Assembly: GCA_902801365.1 (NCBI GenBank)
Contig: CADCHY010000005.1
Location: forward strand, 1-64,000
Length of the DNA stretch: 64,000 bases
Source of the DNA: an uncultured Succiniclasticum sp.
GTDB taxonomy: Bacteria; Bacillota; Negativicutes; Acidaminococcales; Acidaminococcaceae
Reading direction: 5' to 3'
Part shown: piece after piece, positions 17,199 through 27,725 of the stretch
Layout: every line of letters starts with the position of its first letter
Numbering within the stretch: position 1 is the first letter of the stretch
Notes under the pieces: model-generated
What the model saw: only the letters and a program-made list of their open reading frames with translations
What the model was told of the DNA's origin: nothing
Databases searched by the model: none
Translations under genes and position numbers: made by a program

Positions 17199-18290
17199 TT
17201 ACTTATGCAACAGAGCAAAAGCTTTGGACACCGTGCTCTGGGCAAGCTCCCGCATAGCCACAAGATGCTCCTCCTGCAGCTGGGGTTTGCGCCCCCACAG
17301 TTCTTCTGCTTCCCTTTCAACGTTTCCGGCATCCAGTGTTTCCACCGTTCCCACCGCCTCTGTCCCGATAGCTTTCAGAAAACTGTCCACTTTGGGATCA
17401 TAGGATATGGCCATCAGCGGCACTTTCATCACGGCGGCAAAAATCAGCGCATGAAGCCGCATGCCGATCAGCAGCCGGAAGCTGCCGATGATACTCAGAA
17501 ACTCCTCGGTGGAATAATCCCCCTGGAGCAGGGCAACCCTGTTCCTGATTTTGGGAAGATAACTCTGAAGCAGCTGGCTGTCTTTCAAGTCTTTGGAAAG
17601 CTGCAAAGGCAAAATGGCAATCTGGGCATTATATTCTTCACTGAGTTTTCCCAGCGCCTCCGCCAGCTGTTTCAGACAGCGCTGATTTTCCGGCCATTCC
17701 CGCACGGAAACGCCGATAATCGGTTTGTAGGGGTCCAGACCGGCTTCCGCCAATATGGTTTTCCCCATTACTTTTGATTCAGGATTTAACATCAGTACCG
17801 GGTCCGCCGTAACTTCCACTTTTGCGGCAGAAACACCCATACGCGCCAGTTCCTCCGCCGAATCCCGGTCCCGCACCGTAATCACGTCCGCCTTGTTTAC
17901 TACCAGACGTGTCAGCAGCCGCATGACCCGGCTGCGGATCGGACCGATACCCTGGGCGAACAGCATGACCTTCTTCCGTTTCCATTTTGCCGCCGCAATC
18001 ACGGAAAGATAGTAGGCAAGGCTGCGCTTACTGGTCACGTCCTGCAGCAGACTGCCGCCGCCGCTGATGACCAAATCCGCCTCGCGGATAGCCCGCAACA
18101 ACCGCACCGCCGCAAAACGGTACAGGGATTTTACCTGATGTTTAGCTATTGTATTTCCCGGATTTCCGGAAATCACGGTAATATCCGCCTTCGGTTCTTT
18201 TGCGCGCAAAGCTGCCAGAATCGCTGTCAGCAACGCTTCGTCGCCGGCGTTATTGAATCCGTAATAACCGGAAATTACGATTTTACTCAT
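17199..18290 (-). CDS. csaB: Polysaccharide pyruvyl transferase CsaB
   Basis: 363 residues with the CsaB N-terminus (ISGYYGFNNAGDEALL) and a GT-B-like fold. In Bacillus it adds pyruvate ketals to the secondary cell-wall polymer so that SLH-domain proteins can bind. Negativicutes also use SLH domains, to tether outer-membrane porins to the wall, so a related envelope-anchoring role is plausible. The start overlaps the DUF5693 gene by 8 bp, a pairing frequent in Firmicutes. Confidence 0.9.
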   Translation of the reverse strand: MSKIVISGYYGFNNAGDEALLTAILAALRAKEPKADITVISGNPGNTIAKHQVKSLYRFAAVRLLRAIREADLVISGGGSLLQDVTSKRSLAYYLSVIAAAKWKRKKVMLFAQGIGPIRSRVMRLLTRLVVNKADVITVRDRDSAEELARMGVSAAKVEVTADPVLMLNPESKVMGKTILAEAGLDPYKPIIGVSVREWPENQRCLKQLAEALGKLSEEYNAQIAILPLQLSKDLKDSQLLQSYLPKIRNRVALLQGDYSTEEFLSIIGSFRLLIGMRLHALIFAAVMKVPLMAISYDPKVDSFLKAIGTEAVGTVETLDAGNVEREAEELWGRKPQLQEEHLVAMRELAQSTVSKAFALLHK

Positions 18291-20430
18291 TAACAGAAAA
18301 TCTCCTTAGCCATGGTTTAACATATGGCATTAAAACTGAAACTGCGATTACAGCAATAATTCCAAGAACAGAGCCCAGCAAATAGCCGTCTGCCGCACGG
18401 ATGTAACTCATTATGGCAGGTGTGCGCATATGGCAGAAAGTCTGCACCAGGGAGCCCTGTCCGATGACAGCCCCCAGCACCAGTGCCAGTTTGCACCAGT
18501 TCGGCGCCATACGGTACGCGGCCAGAACGGCCAGGAAGAAGGCCGGATGACCGATCATGAATTCCTTTTCCCGGGGCCGGGCATACATTACTTCTTCCAG
18601 GAAGAGGCGCAGTTTTATCTCGATGGCAGGCACCGGCACGCCGCCGGTATGTCCGCTGCGGCCGACAAAAATGTAAGCTACAAACAACAGAATACCTAAT
18701 ATTACAAAATGTCCCAGGGTCAGGCGCATCTTACAAATCCGTACAAGCTGGGAAAACAGGTCTGCCGCTTTTTTCCCTGTTTCCTGAAAAATGCTGTACT
18801 GCCGCAAGAACAACAGTAACGTTAACAGCACCGGCATAATAAACGTAAGCTTTACGCCACGGTAAATGTCCGCTTCCAGCAGAAAACGCAGATCCCCCAT
18901 GATAGAACCGTTCAGGGTCGCACCAATCAGGGAAAGGGCAATAGCCAGAGCCAGCTGCCATAAAGCGGTAAAAATTACGCCTGCAGTTGATTTAGTATCT
19001 GTTTTTATATTTTCCCACAAGGTCAGAATCACACTGATGGAAAGGACAGGATACAGCACCGCCGATAAAAAGGCAAGCCCCTGCCGTATGGACAGACCGC
19101 GTCCCATGAACAAGCTATATGCCGTGATCAGCATACCGGCAATGACCAGCAAGTACTGCTTCGTTCCTTTACAGGATGGCAAAATCATTCCCATATATAA
19201 CGCCAGCGCCGACCAGGCTCCCAAAGCGACTAACAGCAGCGCTTTACGGTCCGGATCATATGACCCGGCAAACCCCGGATTACCATTGGCAGAAGCATCT
19301 GTATCGCCCGGTTTCTGGAACACACCGGCCACGCCGATCTTATAGCCACGGCCTTTCACCTGCTGCGTAATCTGCCGCATATAGTCCAGATTCAGGTCAA
19401 TAATATCCACGCCGTTCTGCGGTTTCAGGAACAGGCGCACATAGTTGACGCGGATATTCCGTTCCTCGTCTGCCAGCGCCCAGCGACGCAATGCGTCCGG
19501 CATCATCAGTTTGCTGTTTTCCTGCGCGTCGATGTTCAACACACGCACTGCGTTTTTTTCCACGCTGCGGAGCAATGCATCCAGTCCCGAAAATTTGGCA
19601 AACTGCAGCTGTGTCACATGCTCCAGCAGACCCAACCGGATATTCCGTTCCTGCAGTTTCTTCCCCATATACTCGATATCTGCCGGAAAACCGATTACAT
19701 CCGTGCCACAGGGAATATATGTGGACACCTGCACGCCGGCTTTATCGATCCGGGCAAAGAGGCTGTCTACGCCTTTTTGTGTATATGGCAGATAGTTTTG
19801 CGGACGCACTGCAACATAAAAACCTTTTTCCTGCACTTCCCGCAGTTCTTTTACGGACAAGCCCAGAGGCGCCTGCATCATAGGCGTCTTGGCCCGGTAA
19901 TCCGGTTCCAGCAGCAGACGGGAGTCGCCCTTCACTTCCAGAATTTCCGGAGCCTGGCTGAATAATCTCACCCGTTCTGTACCGTAACGCAGGAACAGAT
20001 CTTCTTTCACCTCGTTCCAGGCTTCTTCGTCATTACCCCGGGTCACATACACTGCGTCGGGGTCGAGAGCCGGTGAAGCAAGGATTACATCAAAATCGCC
20101 CCGGTGTACACCGGCTGCCGACTTTTGCAGCACATCCCCCGGCATGGCGGAGATTCGTTTTTCCCTGTCCAGCCGTTCCAGCGTGGTGTCGTAGACGATT
20201 AGCGTGGTCACACCGGCATCCTTAAACTGCCGCAACAGTTTTTCACTGCTGTAACCTTCCCGCTGGGCCATCATCAGGATCGCCTGATAATCCAGGGTCT
20301 GCTCCACCGTATCATTACGTTTTTCAATACCCACGCGGATTTGCATCAGATACAGCGCCACACAGAACGCAACGGCGATGCACAGGACCAATATGGGGTT
20401 GTAACGTTCTTTCCAATTCTGTAAACTCAT
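18283..20430 (-). CDS. DUF5693 family polytopic membrane protein
   Basis: About 715 residues from the ATG at 20430 (MSLQNWKERYNP); an upstream in-frame ATG at 20475 is possible. One N-terminal membrane helix, a large external domain (about 40-380) and roughly eight C-terminal membrane helices. The function is not known. The tight overlap with csaB points to a joint role in making or exporting the cell-wall polymer that CsaB modifies; that is inference from neighbourhood. Confidence 0.85.
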   Translation of the reverse strand: MSLQNWKERYNPILVLCIAVAFCVALYLMQIRVGIEKRNDTVEQTLDYQAILMMAQREGYSSEKLLRQFKDAGVTTLIVYDTTLERLDREKRISAMPGDVLQKSAAGVHRGDFDVILASPALDPDAVYVTRGNDEEAWNEVKEDLFLRYGTERVRLFSQAPEILEVKGDSRLLLEPDYRAKTPMMQAPLGLSVKELREVQEKGFYVAVRPQNYLPYTQKGVDSLFARIDKAGVQVSTYIPCGTDVIGFPADIEYMGKKLQERNIRLGLLEHVTQLQFAKFSGLDALLRSVEKNAVRVLNIDAQENSKLMMPDALRRWALADEERNIRVNYVRLFLKPQNGVDIIDLNLDYMRQITQQVKGRGYKIGVAGVFQKPGDTDASANGNPGFAGSYDPDRKALLLVALGAWSALALYMGMILPSCKGTKQYLLVIAGMLITAYSLFMGRGLSIRQGLAFLSAVLYPVLSISVILTLWENIKTDTKSTAGVIFTALWQLALAIALSLIGATLNGSIMGDLRFLLEADIYRGVKLTFIMPVLLTLLLFLRQYSIFQETGKKAADLFSQLVRICKMRLTLGHFVILGILLFVAYIFVGRSGHTGGVPVPAIEIKLRLFLEEVMYARPREKEFMIGHPAFFLAVLAAYRMAPNWCKLALVLGAVIGQGSLVQTFCHMRTPAIMSYIRAADGYLLGSVLGIIAVIAVSVLMPYVKPWLRRFSVNE

Positions 20431-20491
20431 TCTTCTTTTTCCGCATAACTCACAGCGGCGCATATCTCCCGGCATACGTCGCTGTTACTGA

Positions 20492-21620
20492 TTATATCTG
20501 TTTTGCCGCCAGTCTTTTGGCTTCATATTCCTGACGCAGGTAGGCTTCAACAAAGGGACGCAAGTCCCCGTCCATCACACCATCCACGTTGGAAGTTTCG
20601 TAAGATGTACGGTGATCCTTCACCATGGTATAAGGCTGGAAGACATAGGAACGGATCTGGCTTCCCCATTCGATGGCCTGGTAATCCCCGGCCAGGTCGC
20701 TGATTTTGGCGTCCCGCTTTGCCTTTTCAAACGCGTACAGCTTACCGCGTAACATCTGCAGCGCTTTTTCACGGTTCTGAATCTGGCTCCGCTCGTTCTG
20801 GCACTGCACCACGATACCGGTAGGCAGGTGGGTCATGCGAACGGCTGAAGAAGTCTTGTTGACGTGCTGTCCGCCGGCGCCGCTGGCCCGGTACACGTCC
20901 ACACGCACTTCATCCATATTAATTTCCACGTTCACCGTGTCGTCCAGCTCCGGCATTACATCCACGGCAGAGAACGATGTATGGCGGCGCGCATTGGCAT
21001 CAAAAGGCGAAATGCGTACCAGACGGTGCACGCCCTTTTCACTGCGGAAAAAGCCATAGGCATTGTACCCGTTGATCTGCAGCGTTACGCTCTTGACTCC
21101 CGCTTCATCCCCCGCCAGATAATCCAGCATTTCCACCTGGTACCCGTTCCGTTCGGCAAAACGGGTGAACATGCGCAACAGCATGGAGGTCCAGTCCTGG
21201 GCCTCTGTTCCGCCTGCGCCTGCATGAAGGGTGAGGATGGCATTATTGGCGTCGTACTCTTCCGACAACAGCATCCCCAGTTCCAGATGGTGCAGACTTT
21301 CTTTAATTTTGTTTAACGTTTCATCCAGTTCCGCAATCAGGGACTCATCCTGTTCTTCCGCTGCCATCTCCTGCAGCACTTCCAGATCTTCCAGCCCCGT
21401 TTCCAGCGTTTTATATTCATCAACTTCCGACTTTAAACCGTCAACATCTTTGGAAATCTTCGTGGCCTTCTCCGGATTATCCCAGAAGGAAGGCTCGCCC
21501 ATCAGATGTTCAAGCTCGGCAATCTTTTCCTCTTTGCTGGGGATGTCAAAGAGATCCCCTCATTTCGTCCAGTTTTTTCTTGAGAGCTACGATTTCAGGT
21601 CTGTATTCTTCAAGCAGCAA
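20492..21620 (-). CDS. prfB: Peptide chain release factor 2, programmed +1 frameshift
   Basis: The first frame runs about 24 codons from a TTG at 21620 (AAGGA 10 nt upstream; GTG at 21629 is an alternative) to an in-frame TGA at 21548-21546. A +1 shift at CTT TGA C continues in the main frame (aspartate, then IPSKEEKIAELEH) to the stop at 20492. The total is about 375 residues, normal for RF2. RF2 reads UGA and UAA and hydrolyses peptidyl-tRNA; the GGQ loop is seen in SGAGGQHVNKT. It lies 22-31 bp after secA, the usual Firmicute order. Confidence 0.93.
21546..21560 (-). promoter_or_regulatory. RF2 autoregulatory frameshift site
   Basis: On the minus strand AGGGG (21560-21556) acts as an internal Shine-Dalgarno, followed four bases later by the slippery CTT TGA C (21551-21545). 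Low RF2 makes ribosomes pause at TGA and shift +1 to make full-length RF2. The layout matches the known E. coli site closely. Confidence 0.93.
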
Positions 21621-21651
21621 CTTTCTCACATCCTTTACTGGTTATTTTTAA

Positions 21652-24192
21652 TTATTTCCCTTTGCCGCAGCAGTTTTTATATTTCTTTCCGCTGCCGCAC
21701 GGGCACGGATCGTTCCGTCCCACTTCCGGTCCTTTGTTAACTACCGGTTGTTTTACGGCTTCCTCCTCCGGGGTATCCACCGTCGGATTATTCATAGTAG
21801 CGTTTTCCAGAGGGTCGTCCATGGTCATGGAAGGCTGGGATATCACATTGACGCGGTACATATACTTTACTACGTCATCTTCAATAGCCTCAATCATGGC
21901 CTCAAACATATCGAAGGCTTCAAACTTATATTCCACCAGAGGATCTTTCTGCCCATACGCCCGCAGACCCACACCTTCACGCAGCATGTCCATGGCATCC
22001 AGATGTTCCATCCAGTGGTTATCCACGACCTTCAGCATTACCAGGTTTTCCAGTTCCCGCATGATTTCGGGACTGATTTCTTCCTCACGGCTGGCGTAAA
22101 TATCCTCCGCCAGCTTATGCAGGTACTCTCCGATTTCTTCCCGGCCCAGGTCTGCCAGCATTTCTTCTTTAAGCTCGCCAAAAGGAGCAAAGAACTCCTC
22201 GCAGTAGCGAACCATGTTCTTCAGATCCCAGTCTTCGGAATAGGATTCCGGCGGACAGTACATGGTCATGGCCCGGTCCACAATCTTGTGCGTGAATTCC
22301 ATGACGGTAGAACGCAGGTCCTCCTGATCCAGCACCTTGCGGCGTTCTTTGTAGATAACCTCGCGCTGCTGGTTCATGACATCGTCATACTCAAGGACCA
22401 TCTTACGAATGTTAAAGTTGCGTTCTTCCACTTTCTTCTGGGCGTTTTCAATAGAGCTGGTCACGATTTTGTTTTCAATAGGCTCGTCCTCTTCCATGCC
22501 CAGTTTATCCATCATGCCCTTAATCTTATCAGATCCAAACAGACGCATCAAATCGTCTTCCAAAGACAGGTAGAATCGGGACGAACCGGGATCGCCCTGA
22601 CGGGCGCAACGGCCACGCAGCTGGTTGTCGATACGGCGGCTTTCGTGCCGTTCCGTACCCAGGATATGCAAACCGCCCTTTTCGGCTACACCTTCACCCA
22701 ATACAATGTCGGTGCCGCGGCCTGCCATATTGGTAGCGATGGTAACCTGGCCCGGCTGGCCTGCATCCGCTACAATCATGGCTTCTTTTTCATGGTACTT
22801 GGCATTCAACACATTATGGGGAATCCCCTGCTTCTTCAGCAGCGCGCTCAGGTCTTCAGACTGGGTGATGGAAGTGGTACCTACCAGCACCGGCCGTCCT
22901 TCCTTATGCAGTTCCACGATTTCCTTCACGACGGCTCTGTATTTAGCAGCCTTGGTCTTGTAGATCACATCTGGGAAATCGGTACGGATCATAGGCTTAT
23001 TGGTGGGAATCACAACAACGTCCAGACCGTAAATCTTCTGGAACTCCTGTTCCTCCGTCTTGGCCGTACCGGTCATGCCGGCCAGCTTTTTATACATGCG
23101 GAAATAATTTTGGAAGGTGATAGTAGCCAGGGTTTGGCTTTCGCGTTGCACCACTACGCCTTCCTTGGCCTCGATGGCCTGGTGCAGGCCCTCGGAATAA
23201 CGGCGCCCGTACATCAGACGTCCGGTAAATTCGTCGACGATGATGACCTCTCCGTCTTTCACCACATAATCCCGGTCACGAATCATCAACTCCTTGGCTT
23301 TGATCGCGCACATGATATGGTGGGAGAAGTCCACGCCGTGTTCAGTATCATACAGGTTTGTCACGCCCAGCGCCTTTTCCGCTTTGGCAATACCCACTTC
23401 CGTAGGTGCTACCTGCTTCTGCTTTTCATCGACAGTGTAATCTTCGCCCGGTTTCATGTTGGCGACGATACGGGCGATGACTTTATACAGGTCGGCAGAC
23501 TTTTCACCGGGGCCGGAAATAATCAGCGGAGTACGGGCCTCGTCGATCAGAATCGAGTCCACTTCGTCCACAATGCAGTAATTTAGTTCCCGCTGCACCA
23601 TCTGATCCTTATCAACCACCATGTTGTCGCGGAGATAATCAAAGCCGAATTCATTGTTGGTTCCGTACGTGATATCCGCCTGGTACGCAGCCTTCCGTTC
23701 CGCGAAATCAAGATCATGGACAATCAGACCCACTGTCAGACCCAGAAAATTATAAATACGGCCCATATCCACACTGTCACGGCGAGCCAGATAATCGTTG
23801 ACAGTAACTACATGAACGCCGTGACCGGTCAGCGCGTTCAGATACACCGGCAGGGTTGCCACCAGAGTCTTGCCTTCGCCGGTACGCATCTCGGAAATCT
23901 TGCCACGGTGCAGCACTACGCCGCCAATCAGCTGCACATCAAAATGGCGCAGACCGGTGGCGCGCTTGGACGCTTCCCTTACCACCGCAAAAGCTTCCGG
24001 CAAAATATCATCCAGCGTCTCGCCTTTTTTCAGGCGCAGTTTAAACTCAGCCGTCTTTGCCTGCAGGTTGGCGGAGCTCATCCGTTCCATCTCAGGTTCC
24101 AGCGCGTTGATTTTGTCTACAATCGGCTGGATGTTTTTTAATTCTTTTTCATTGGGATCTCCGAAAATCTTCTTTATTAAAGATTCCAGCAA
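21652..24192 (-). CDS. secA: Protein translocase ATPase SecA
   Basis: 846 residues from a TTG start at 24192, 8 nt after AAGGAG. The upstream GTG at 24201 shares its G with this ribosome site and cannot use it. Domains in order: DEAD motor with MRTGEGKT, preprotein cross-linking domain, second RecA fold with [10 protein letters not shown], helical wing/scaffold, and a C-terminal zinc finger [13 protein letters not shown]. It drives Sec-dependent export with SecYEG; secY is also in this window. A Ser/Pro/Asn-rich linker precedes the zinc finger. Confidence 0.96.
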   Translation of the reverse strand: MLESLIKKIFGDPNEKELKNIQPIVDKINALEPEMERMSSANLQAKTAEFKLRLKKGETLDDILPEAFAVVREASKRATGLRHFDVQLIGGVVLHRGKISEMRTGEGKTLVATLPVYLNALTGHGVHVVTVNDYLARRDSVDMGRIYNFLGLTVGLIVHDLDFAERKAAYQADITYGTNNEFGFDYLRDNMVVDKDQMVQRELNYCIVDEVDSILIDEARTPLIISGPGEKSADLYKVIARIVANMKPGEDYTVDEKQKQVAPTEVGIAKAEKALGVTNLYDTEHGVDFSHHIMCAIKAKELMIRDRDYVVKDGEVIIVDEFTGRLMYGRRYSEGLHQAIEAKEGVVVQRESQTLATITFQNYFRMYKKLAGMTGTAKTEEQEFQKIYGLDVVVIPTNKPMIRTDFPDVIYKTKAAKYRAVVKEIVELHKEGRPVLVGTTSITQSEDLSALLKKQGIPHNVLNAKYHEKEAMIVADAGQPGQVTIATNMAGRGTDIVLGEGVAEKGGLHILGTERHESRRIDNQLRGRCARQGDPGSSRFYLSLEDDLMRLFGSDKIKGMMDKLGMEEDEPIENKIVTSSIENAQKKVEERNFNIRKMVLEYDDVMNQQREVIYKERRKVLDQEDLRSTVMEFTHKIVDRAMTMYCPPESYSEDWDLKNMVRYCEEFFAPFGELKEEMLADLGREEIGEYLHKLAEDIYASREEEISPEIMRELENLVMLKVVDNHWMEHLDAMDMLREGVGLRAYGQKDPLVEYKFEAFDMFEAMIEAIEDDVVKYMYRVNVISQPSMTMDDPLENATMNNPTVDTPEEEAVKQPVVNKGPEVGRNDPCPCGSGKKYKNCCGKGK

Positions 24193-24363
24193 ACTAATCA
24201 CTCCTTAACTTGGGAATTTTCATTAATGGTTTTAATTTTCTTCATGTTTTTAGCAAACAAATATCCATTATTGTCTATCATAAAATTTTAACAGAAAGAG
24301 CCGCAAAAGTCAAAAAAACGCCGCCATTTCTGTGTTAAAGTTTGTGAAGTTTACGTGAAGAAT

Positions 24364-24397
24364 AAAAACAAAAAACGCAGGACTTTCGTCCTGCGTT
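24364..24397 (-). terminator. Terminator after hpf
   Basis: A 10-bp stem AACGCAGGAC/GTCCTGCGTT (24374-24397) with a GAAA tetraloop on the minus strand and TTTTTGTTTTTATT behind it. Confidence 0.92.
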
Positions 24398-24415
24398 GAA
24401 TATGCAACAGATGTT

Positions 24416-24967
24416 TTACTCCAGCTTGGGCTCCAGCAGCCCGTAATTGCCGTCTTTACGCCGGTACACTACGCTTACTCCTCCAAAATCCGGATCATAG
24501 AATACAAAGAAATCATGATTCAGCAGATTCATCTGCAAAATTGCTTCTTCCGGTGTCATGGGATTCATGGTAAAACTCTTGCTGCGGATAATCTTAAAAT
24601 CTTCTTCCGCTTCCGCCTGAACCGGAACCGCTTCCGCTACAGGCGGGGTTTCTACAGGAACTTCCCGGAAGTTGCTGTATTTCCTTTTCATTAATTTGGT
24701 CTTATATTTGTGTACCTGCCGCTCAATCTTTTCCACCACCAGATCGATGGAGGAATACATGTCTTTTGTAGATTCCTGGGCCCGCAGCAGGATACCCTTA
24801 GCCGGAACGGTGATTTCAGCGATATGGTTTCCGTTTTCTACCTTAAGTACTGCAGTAATATCTCCCACCGCTTTAAACTGCCTGGTAACTTTATCGATCT
24901 TTTTCTCCAGGTACGCTTTGACCGCCGGTGATACAACTGCGTTTCTGCCTTTTACGATAATTGCCAT
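24416..24967 (-). CDS. hpf: Ribosome hibernation promoting factor, long form
   Basis: 183 residues from the ATG at 24967, with AAGGAGG 7 nt upstream (an ATG 8 codons earlier has no such site). N-terminal S30AE/RaiA domain (1-100), a Glu/Pro/Val-rich linker and the C-terminal dimerisation domain (PMTPEEAILQMNLLNHDFFVFYD). Long HPF makes 100S ribosome dimers in stationary phase. It is monocistronic, with its own leader and terminator. Confidence 0.94.
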   Translation of the reverse strand: MAIIVKGRNAVVSPAVKAYLEKKIDKVTRQFKAVGDITAVLKVENGNHIAEITVPAKGILLRAQESTKDMYSSIDLVVEKIERQVHKYKTKLMKRKYSNFREVPVETPPVAEAVPVQAEAEEDFKIIRSKSFTMNPMTPEEAILQMNLLNHDFFVFYDPDFGGVSVVYRRKDGNYGLLEPKLE

Positions 24968-25221
24968 ACTGAGTCCTCCTTGAACTTCCAAGGTTACTTG
25001 GTTATTACAGGCTCCGGATCAGGAAGCTGCGGCCCGTTCTCTAACTGATCTGTAATGCCTCCTCTTTGTAAATCCTGTCCGCAGGGCTCCTCCCCTTTGT
25101 CTGCTATCTATTCATTCGACGTATTACATATTATTCCTGTTTGTAAATACAGATTTCTAACTTTTGTCACTTTTTTACTAAAAACTGCACAATTCGTTAC
25201 AACTCGTTGCTTCCTTAACCC
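24968..25221 (-). promoter_or_regulatory. hpf upstream region with a structured leader
   Basis: The 254 bp before hpf hold no gene. On the minus strand ATTACAG pairs with CTGTAAT and, inside it, ATCAG with CTGAT, enclosing a purine-rich segment. A second hairpin CCAAG/CTTGG with a TAAC loop lies just before the ribosome site. This could be a regulatory RNA, possibly the raiA motif known upstream of such genes, but I cannot confirm the family by eye. Confidence 0.4.
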
Positions 25222-26040
25222 TTAATGTTGAAATGGACTGCCGCATTCCGGGCAAAAATTGGGCAGGTTATTGGAATCTGCAGAAGCCCATCCACATTTG
25301 TTGCACTTAACAACAGGCGCGTTCATATCCGCAGGTCTCCGGATACCGCAGTTGATGCAGAACTGTCCTTCATGGTTCAGGGTTCCGCAGTTACCGCACA
25401 TCCATTCGCTGGGAACAGGAGGAACCGGATTCTGCTTTTCCGGCTTAGCCGGTTCTTCTTTTGACGGTTGCTCCCCGACCTCCGTCTTGGTCATTTCCAC
25501 TTTATATTCCAGTACCCGGCTGCCAACCGCCCCGGTCACTGGATTGATCTTAATATCTGCCGTAAACCGCTGTGTTTCCACTTGCGCCTCATAATAGCTG
25601 AGGTTCCCTTCGTATTTCTGTTCAATTGAGGTTATCTTCCCGTCCGGATACTCCAGCCTTACTATTTCTTCAATGTCTTCCACTGTTTTATTAACGGTTG
25701 TGCTGCCGGGAATATTGCTGCCCCCGATTTTAACGGTTTTCACTTTATTGATTTCTTTAATTACAGTAACCTCATAGGCACGGAGTGTATTATTATCAAA
25801 AAACAAAAAAGCAACAGTCGTATCAGTTTCCTGTTCATTTAACAATCCCTGAAAAACTGCTGCAACCGGAACTTCCGCTTTCGCAGCAAGGATTGCCTTT
25901 TCATAAGCAGCCGGATACTTACTTTGTTCTGTCTTCACAGCCTTCCCGGTTTTGCCCTTCGCACTTTCTGCAGCAAAACCTGCAGATGCGCTGATTATGA
26001 GGACCAACGCCAGAAACAACATTGCCGTCTTTTTCAACAT
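25222..26040 (-). CDS. Secreted protein with C-terminal double zinc ribbon
   Basis: 272 residues with a signal peptide (cleavage near GFAA, residue 24), a beta-rich middle domain resembling PepSY/DUF4367-type folds (about 45-185), a Pro/Glu/Lys linker and two zinc ribbons: CGNCGTLNHEGQFCINCG and CNKCGWASADSNNLPNFCPECG. Zinc ribbons are usually cytosolic, so their presence after a Sec signal is unusual. It is 80 bp downstream of the ABC transporter ATPase gene, same strand. No function is recognised. Confidence 0.75.
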   Translation of the reverse strand: MLKKTAMLFLALVLIISASAGFAAESAKGKTGKAVKTEQSKYPAAYEKAILAAKAEVPVAAVFQGLLNEQETDTTVAFLFFDNNTLRAYEVTVIKEINKVKTVKIGGSNIPGSTTVNKTVEDIEEIVRLEYPDGKITSIEQKYEGNLSYYEAQVETQRFTADIKINPVTGAVGSRVLEYKVEMTKTEVGEQPSKEEPAKPEKQNPVPPVPSEWMCGNCGTLNHEGQFCINCGIRRPADMNAPVVKCNKCGWASADSNNLPNFCPECGSPFQH

Positions 26041-26120
26041 GGTATTTATCCTCCTGTAGAGCGTAACGCAAACACGTTTTCAATCTTTCCACTGCAGCGT
26101 TTTCGCAAACGCCCCCTGTA

Positions 26121-26858
26121 TTACAGAATCTTGGACAGGAAACTCTGGGTCCTGGGGTTCTGCGGATGGTCGAATACCTGCTCCGGCGTTCCTTCTTCCA
26201 CAATATACCCGCCGTCCACAAACAGCACCCGGTCACCCACTTCTTTGGCAAAACCCATTTCGTGTGTAACAACAACCATGGTCATGCCTTCCTTTGCCAG
26301 CTGCTTCATAACCTCCAGTACTTCGTTGATCATTTCCGGATCCAGCGCCGAAGTCGGCTCGTCAAACAGCATGGCTTTGGGTTTCATGCACAGAGCCCGG
26401 GCGATGGCCACACGCTGCTGCTGCCCGCCGGAAAGCTGGTCCGGATAGTTATTCGCTTTTTCCGCCAGCCCGACTTTTTTCAGGTAGGTCATGGCCAGTT
26501 CTTCCGCTTCCTTCCGGCCCGTCTTCCGCACCTTCATGGGAGCCAGCACCAGGTTTTCCATCACCGTCATGTGGGGGAACAGGTTGAAACGCTGGAACAC
26601 CATACCCACTTCCTTGCGGACCTCATTGATATTCGCTTCCCCATTCAGAGGGATGTTGTCAAACACGATTTCCCCGCCCGTGGGTTCTTCCAGGTAATTG
26701 ATGCAGCGCAGCAGGGTGGACTTGCCGCTGCCGGAGGGTCCGATGATGACCACCACTTCTTTTTCTTTGATATACAGGTCAATGCCCTTCAATACATGGA
26801 GGTCGCCGAAACTCTTTTTCAGACCCGTAATTTTAATAATATCCTGTCGTTCTGTCAT
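26121..26858 (-). CDS. Polar amino-acid ABC transporter, ATP-binding subunit (GlnQ-like)
   Basis: 245 residues with Walker [10 protein letters not shown]-loop [13 protein letters not shown], signature LSGGQQQR, Walker [15 protein letters not shown] and H-loop VTHEMGF, the GlnQ/HisP pattern. The start overlaps the permease stop by 4 bp. It powers import with the permease and the two binding proteins upstream. The exact amino acid is not readable from sequence. Confidence 0.94.
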   Translation of the reverse strand: MTERQDIIKITGLKKSFGDLHVLKGIDLYIKEKEVVVIIGPSGSGKSTLLRCINYLEEPTGGEIVFDNIPLNGEANINEVRKEVGMVFQRFNLFPHMTVMENLVLAPMKVRKTGRKEAEELAMTYLKKVGLAEKANNYPDQLSGGQQQRVAIARALCMKPKAMLFDEPTSALDPEMINEVLEVMKQLAKEGMTMVVVTHEMGFAKEVGDRVLFVDGGYIVEEGTPEQVFDHPQNPRTQSFLSKIL

Positions 26859-27511
26859 TTTGTATCAAACTTCCTTTCCAGGAGGCCGGTAAGCCGGGCT
26901 ACCGTAAATGTCAGGATTAGGTAGATAATCGCTACCGCCATCCAGATCTCAAAGGACGCATAAGTACGGGCAATGATCAGCTGACCCCGGCGGGTCAGTT
27001 CCTCAAATCCGATTACGGAAACCAGGGATGAATCCTTCAGCATGGCAATGAATTCGTTGCCCAGCGGAGGGATGATGCGCTTGAAGGCCTGGGGCAAAAT
27101 GATATAACGCATGGTCTGCCACCAGGTCATGCCCAGGCTGCGCCCGGCTTCCATCTGACCCACGTCAATAGACTGGATGCCGCCCCGGAACACTTCCGCC
27201 ACATAGGCGCCGCTGTTGATGGAGCAGGCGGAAATCGCCGCGAAAAATGCGTCCACCCGGTGCCCGATGATGCTGGGCAGCGCAAAGTAGACCAGGAATA
27301 TCTGAATCAGGAGCGGCGTGCCCCGGATAAAATCCACGTACACATTTCCCAGCCAGCGCAAAATCTTAAAATCAGACAGGCGAACCAGAGCCACGATGAT
27401 GCCGATCAGCATACCGAAGAAAACGCTGAGAGCCGTAATCTCAATTGTAATGCCGGCGCCCGCAACCAACAGCGGGAACGCGTTTTTCATCAAATCAAAA
27501 TTAACGTCCAT
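26855..27511 (-). CDS. Polar amino-acid ABC transporter permease (HisM/GlnP-like)
   Basis: 218 residues from the ATG at 27511, which follows AAGG by 8 nt; an ATG 14 codons upstream lacks a ribosome site. About five membrane helices and the EAA loop ([24 protein letters not shown]) that docks on the ATPase. It is probably a homodimeric permease. A terminator separates it from the binding-protein genes, so part of transcription should stop before it. Confidence 0.93.
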   Translation of the reverse strand: MDVNFDLMKNAFPLLVAGAGITIEITALSVFFGMLIGIIVALVRLSDFKILRWLGNVYVDFIRGTPLLIQIFLVYFALPSIIGHRVDAFFAAISACSINSGAYVAEVFRGGIQSIDVGQMEAGRSLGMTWWQTMRYIILPQAFKRIIPPLGNEFIAMLKDSSLVSVIGFEELTRRGQLIIARTYASFEIWMAVAIIYLILTFTVARLTGLLERKFDTK

Positions 27512-27633
27512 AAGGCAAACCTTCTTATTAATGTATTTTTTTACATTTTGCAATCCTTTGCAAATACACAGACGCTCTGCCGCAACGCACCTGAAAAGGC
27601 ACGGCAGAAAATCTTTGCAAATATTATACTACA

Positions 27634-27677
27634 TAAATAAAAAATACAAAAGGGAATTTATGCAAAATTCCCTTTTG
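27634..27677 (-). terminator. Hairpin between binding-protein and permease genes
   Basis: CAAAAGGGAATTT (27647-27659) pairs with AAATTCCCTTTTG (27665-27677); the minus-strand tail is TATTTTTTATTT. As a leaky terminator it would keep binding protein in excess over permease, a common arrangement. Confidence 0.85.
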
Positions 27678-27725
27678 CATTATTACGAATAGCAAATCAC
27701 AGAATCGCTGTAAATTCTTAATAAC

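Noticed and set aside
21748..23586. A 612-codon plus-strand frame opposite secA
   Set aside because: His/Phe/Gln-rich translation without domain, fully opposite secA; antisense shadow.
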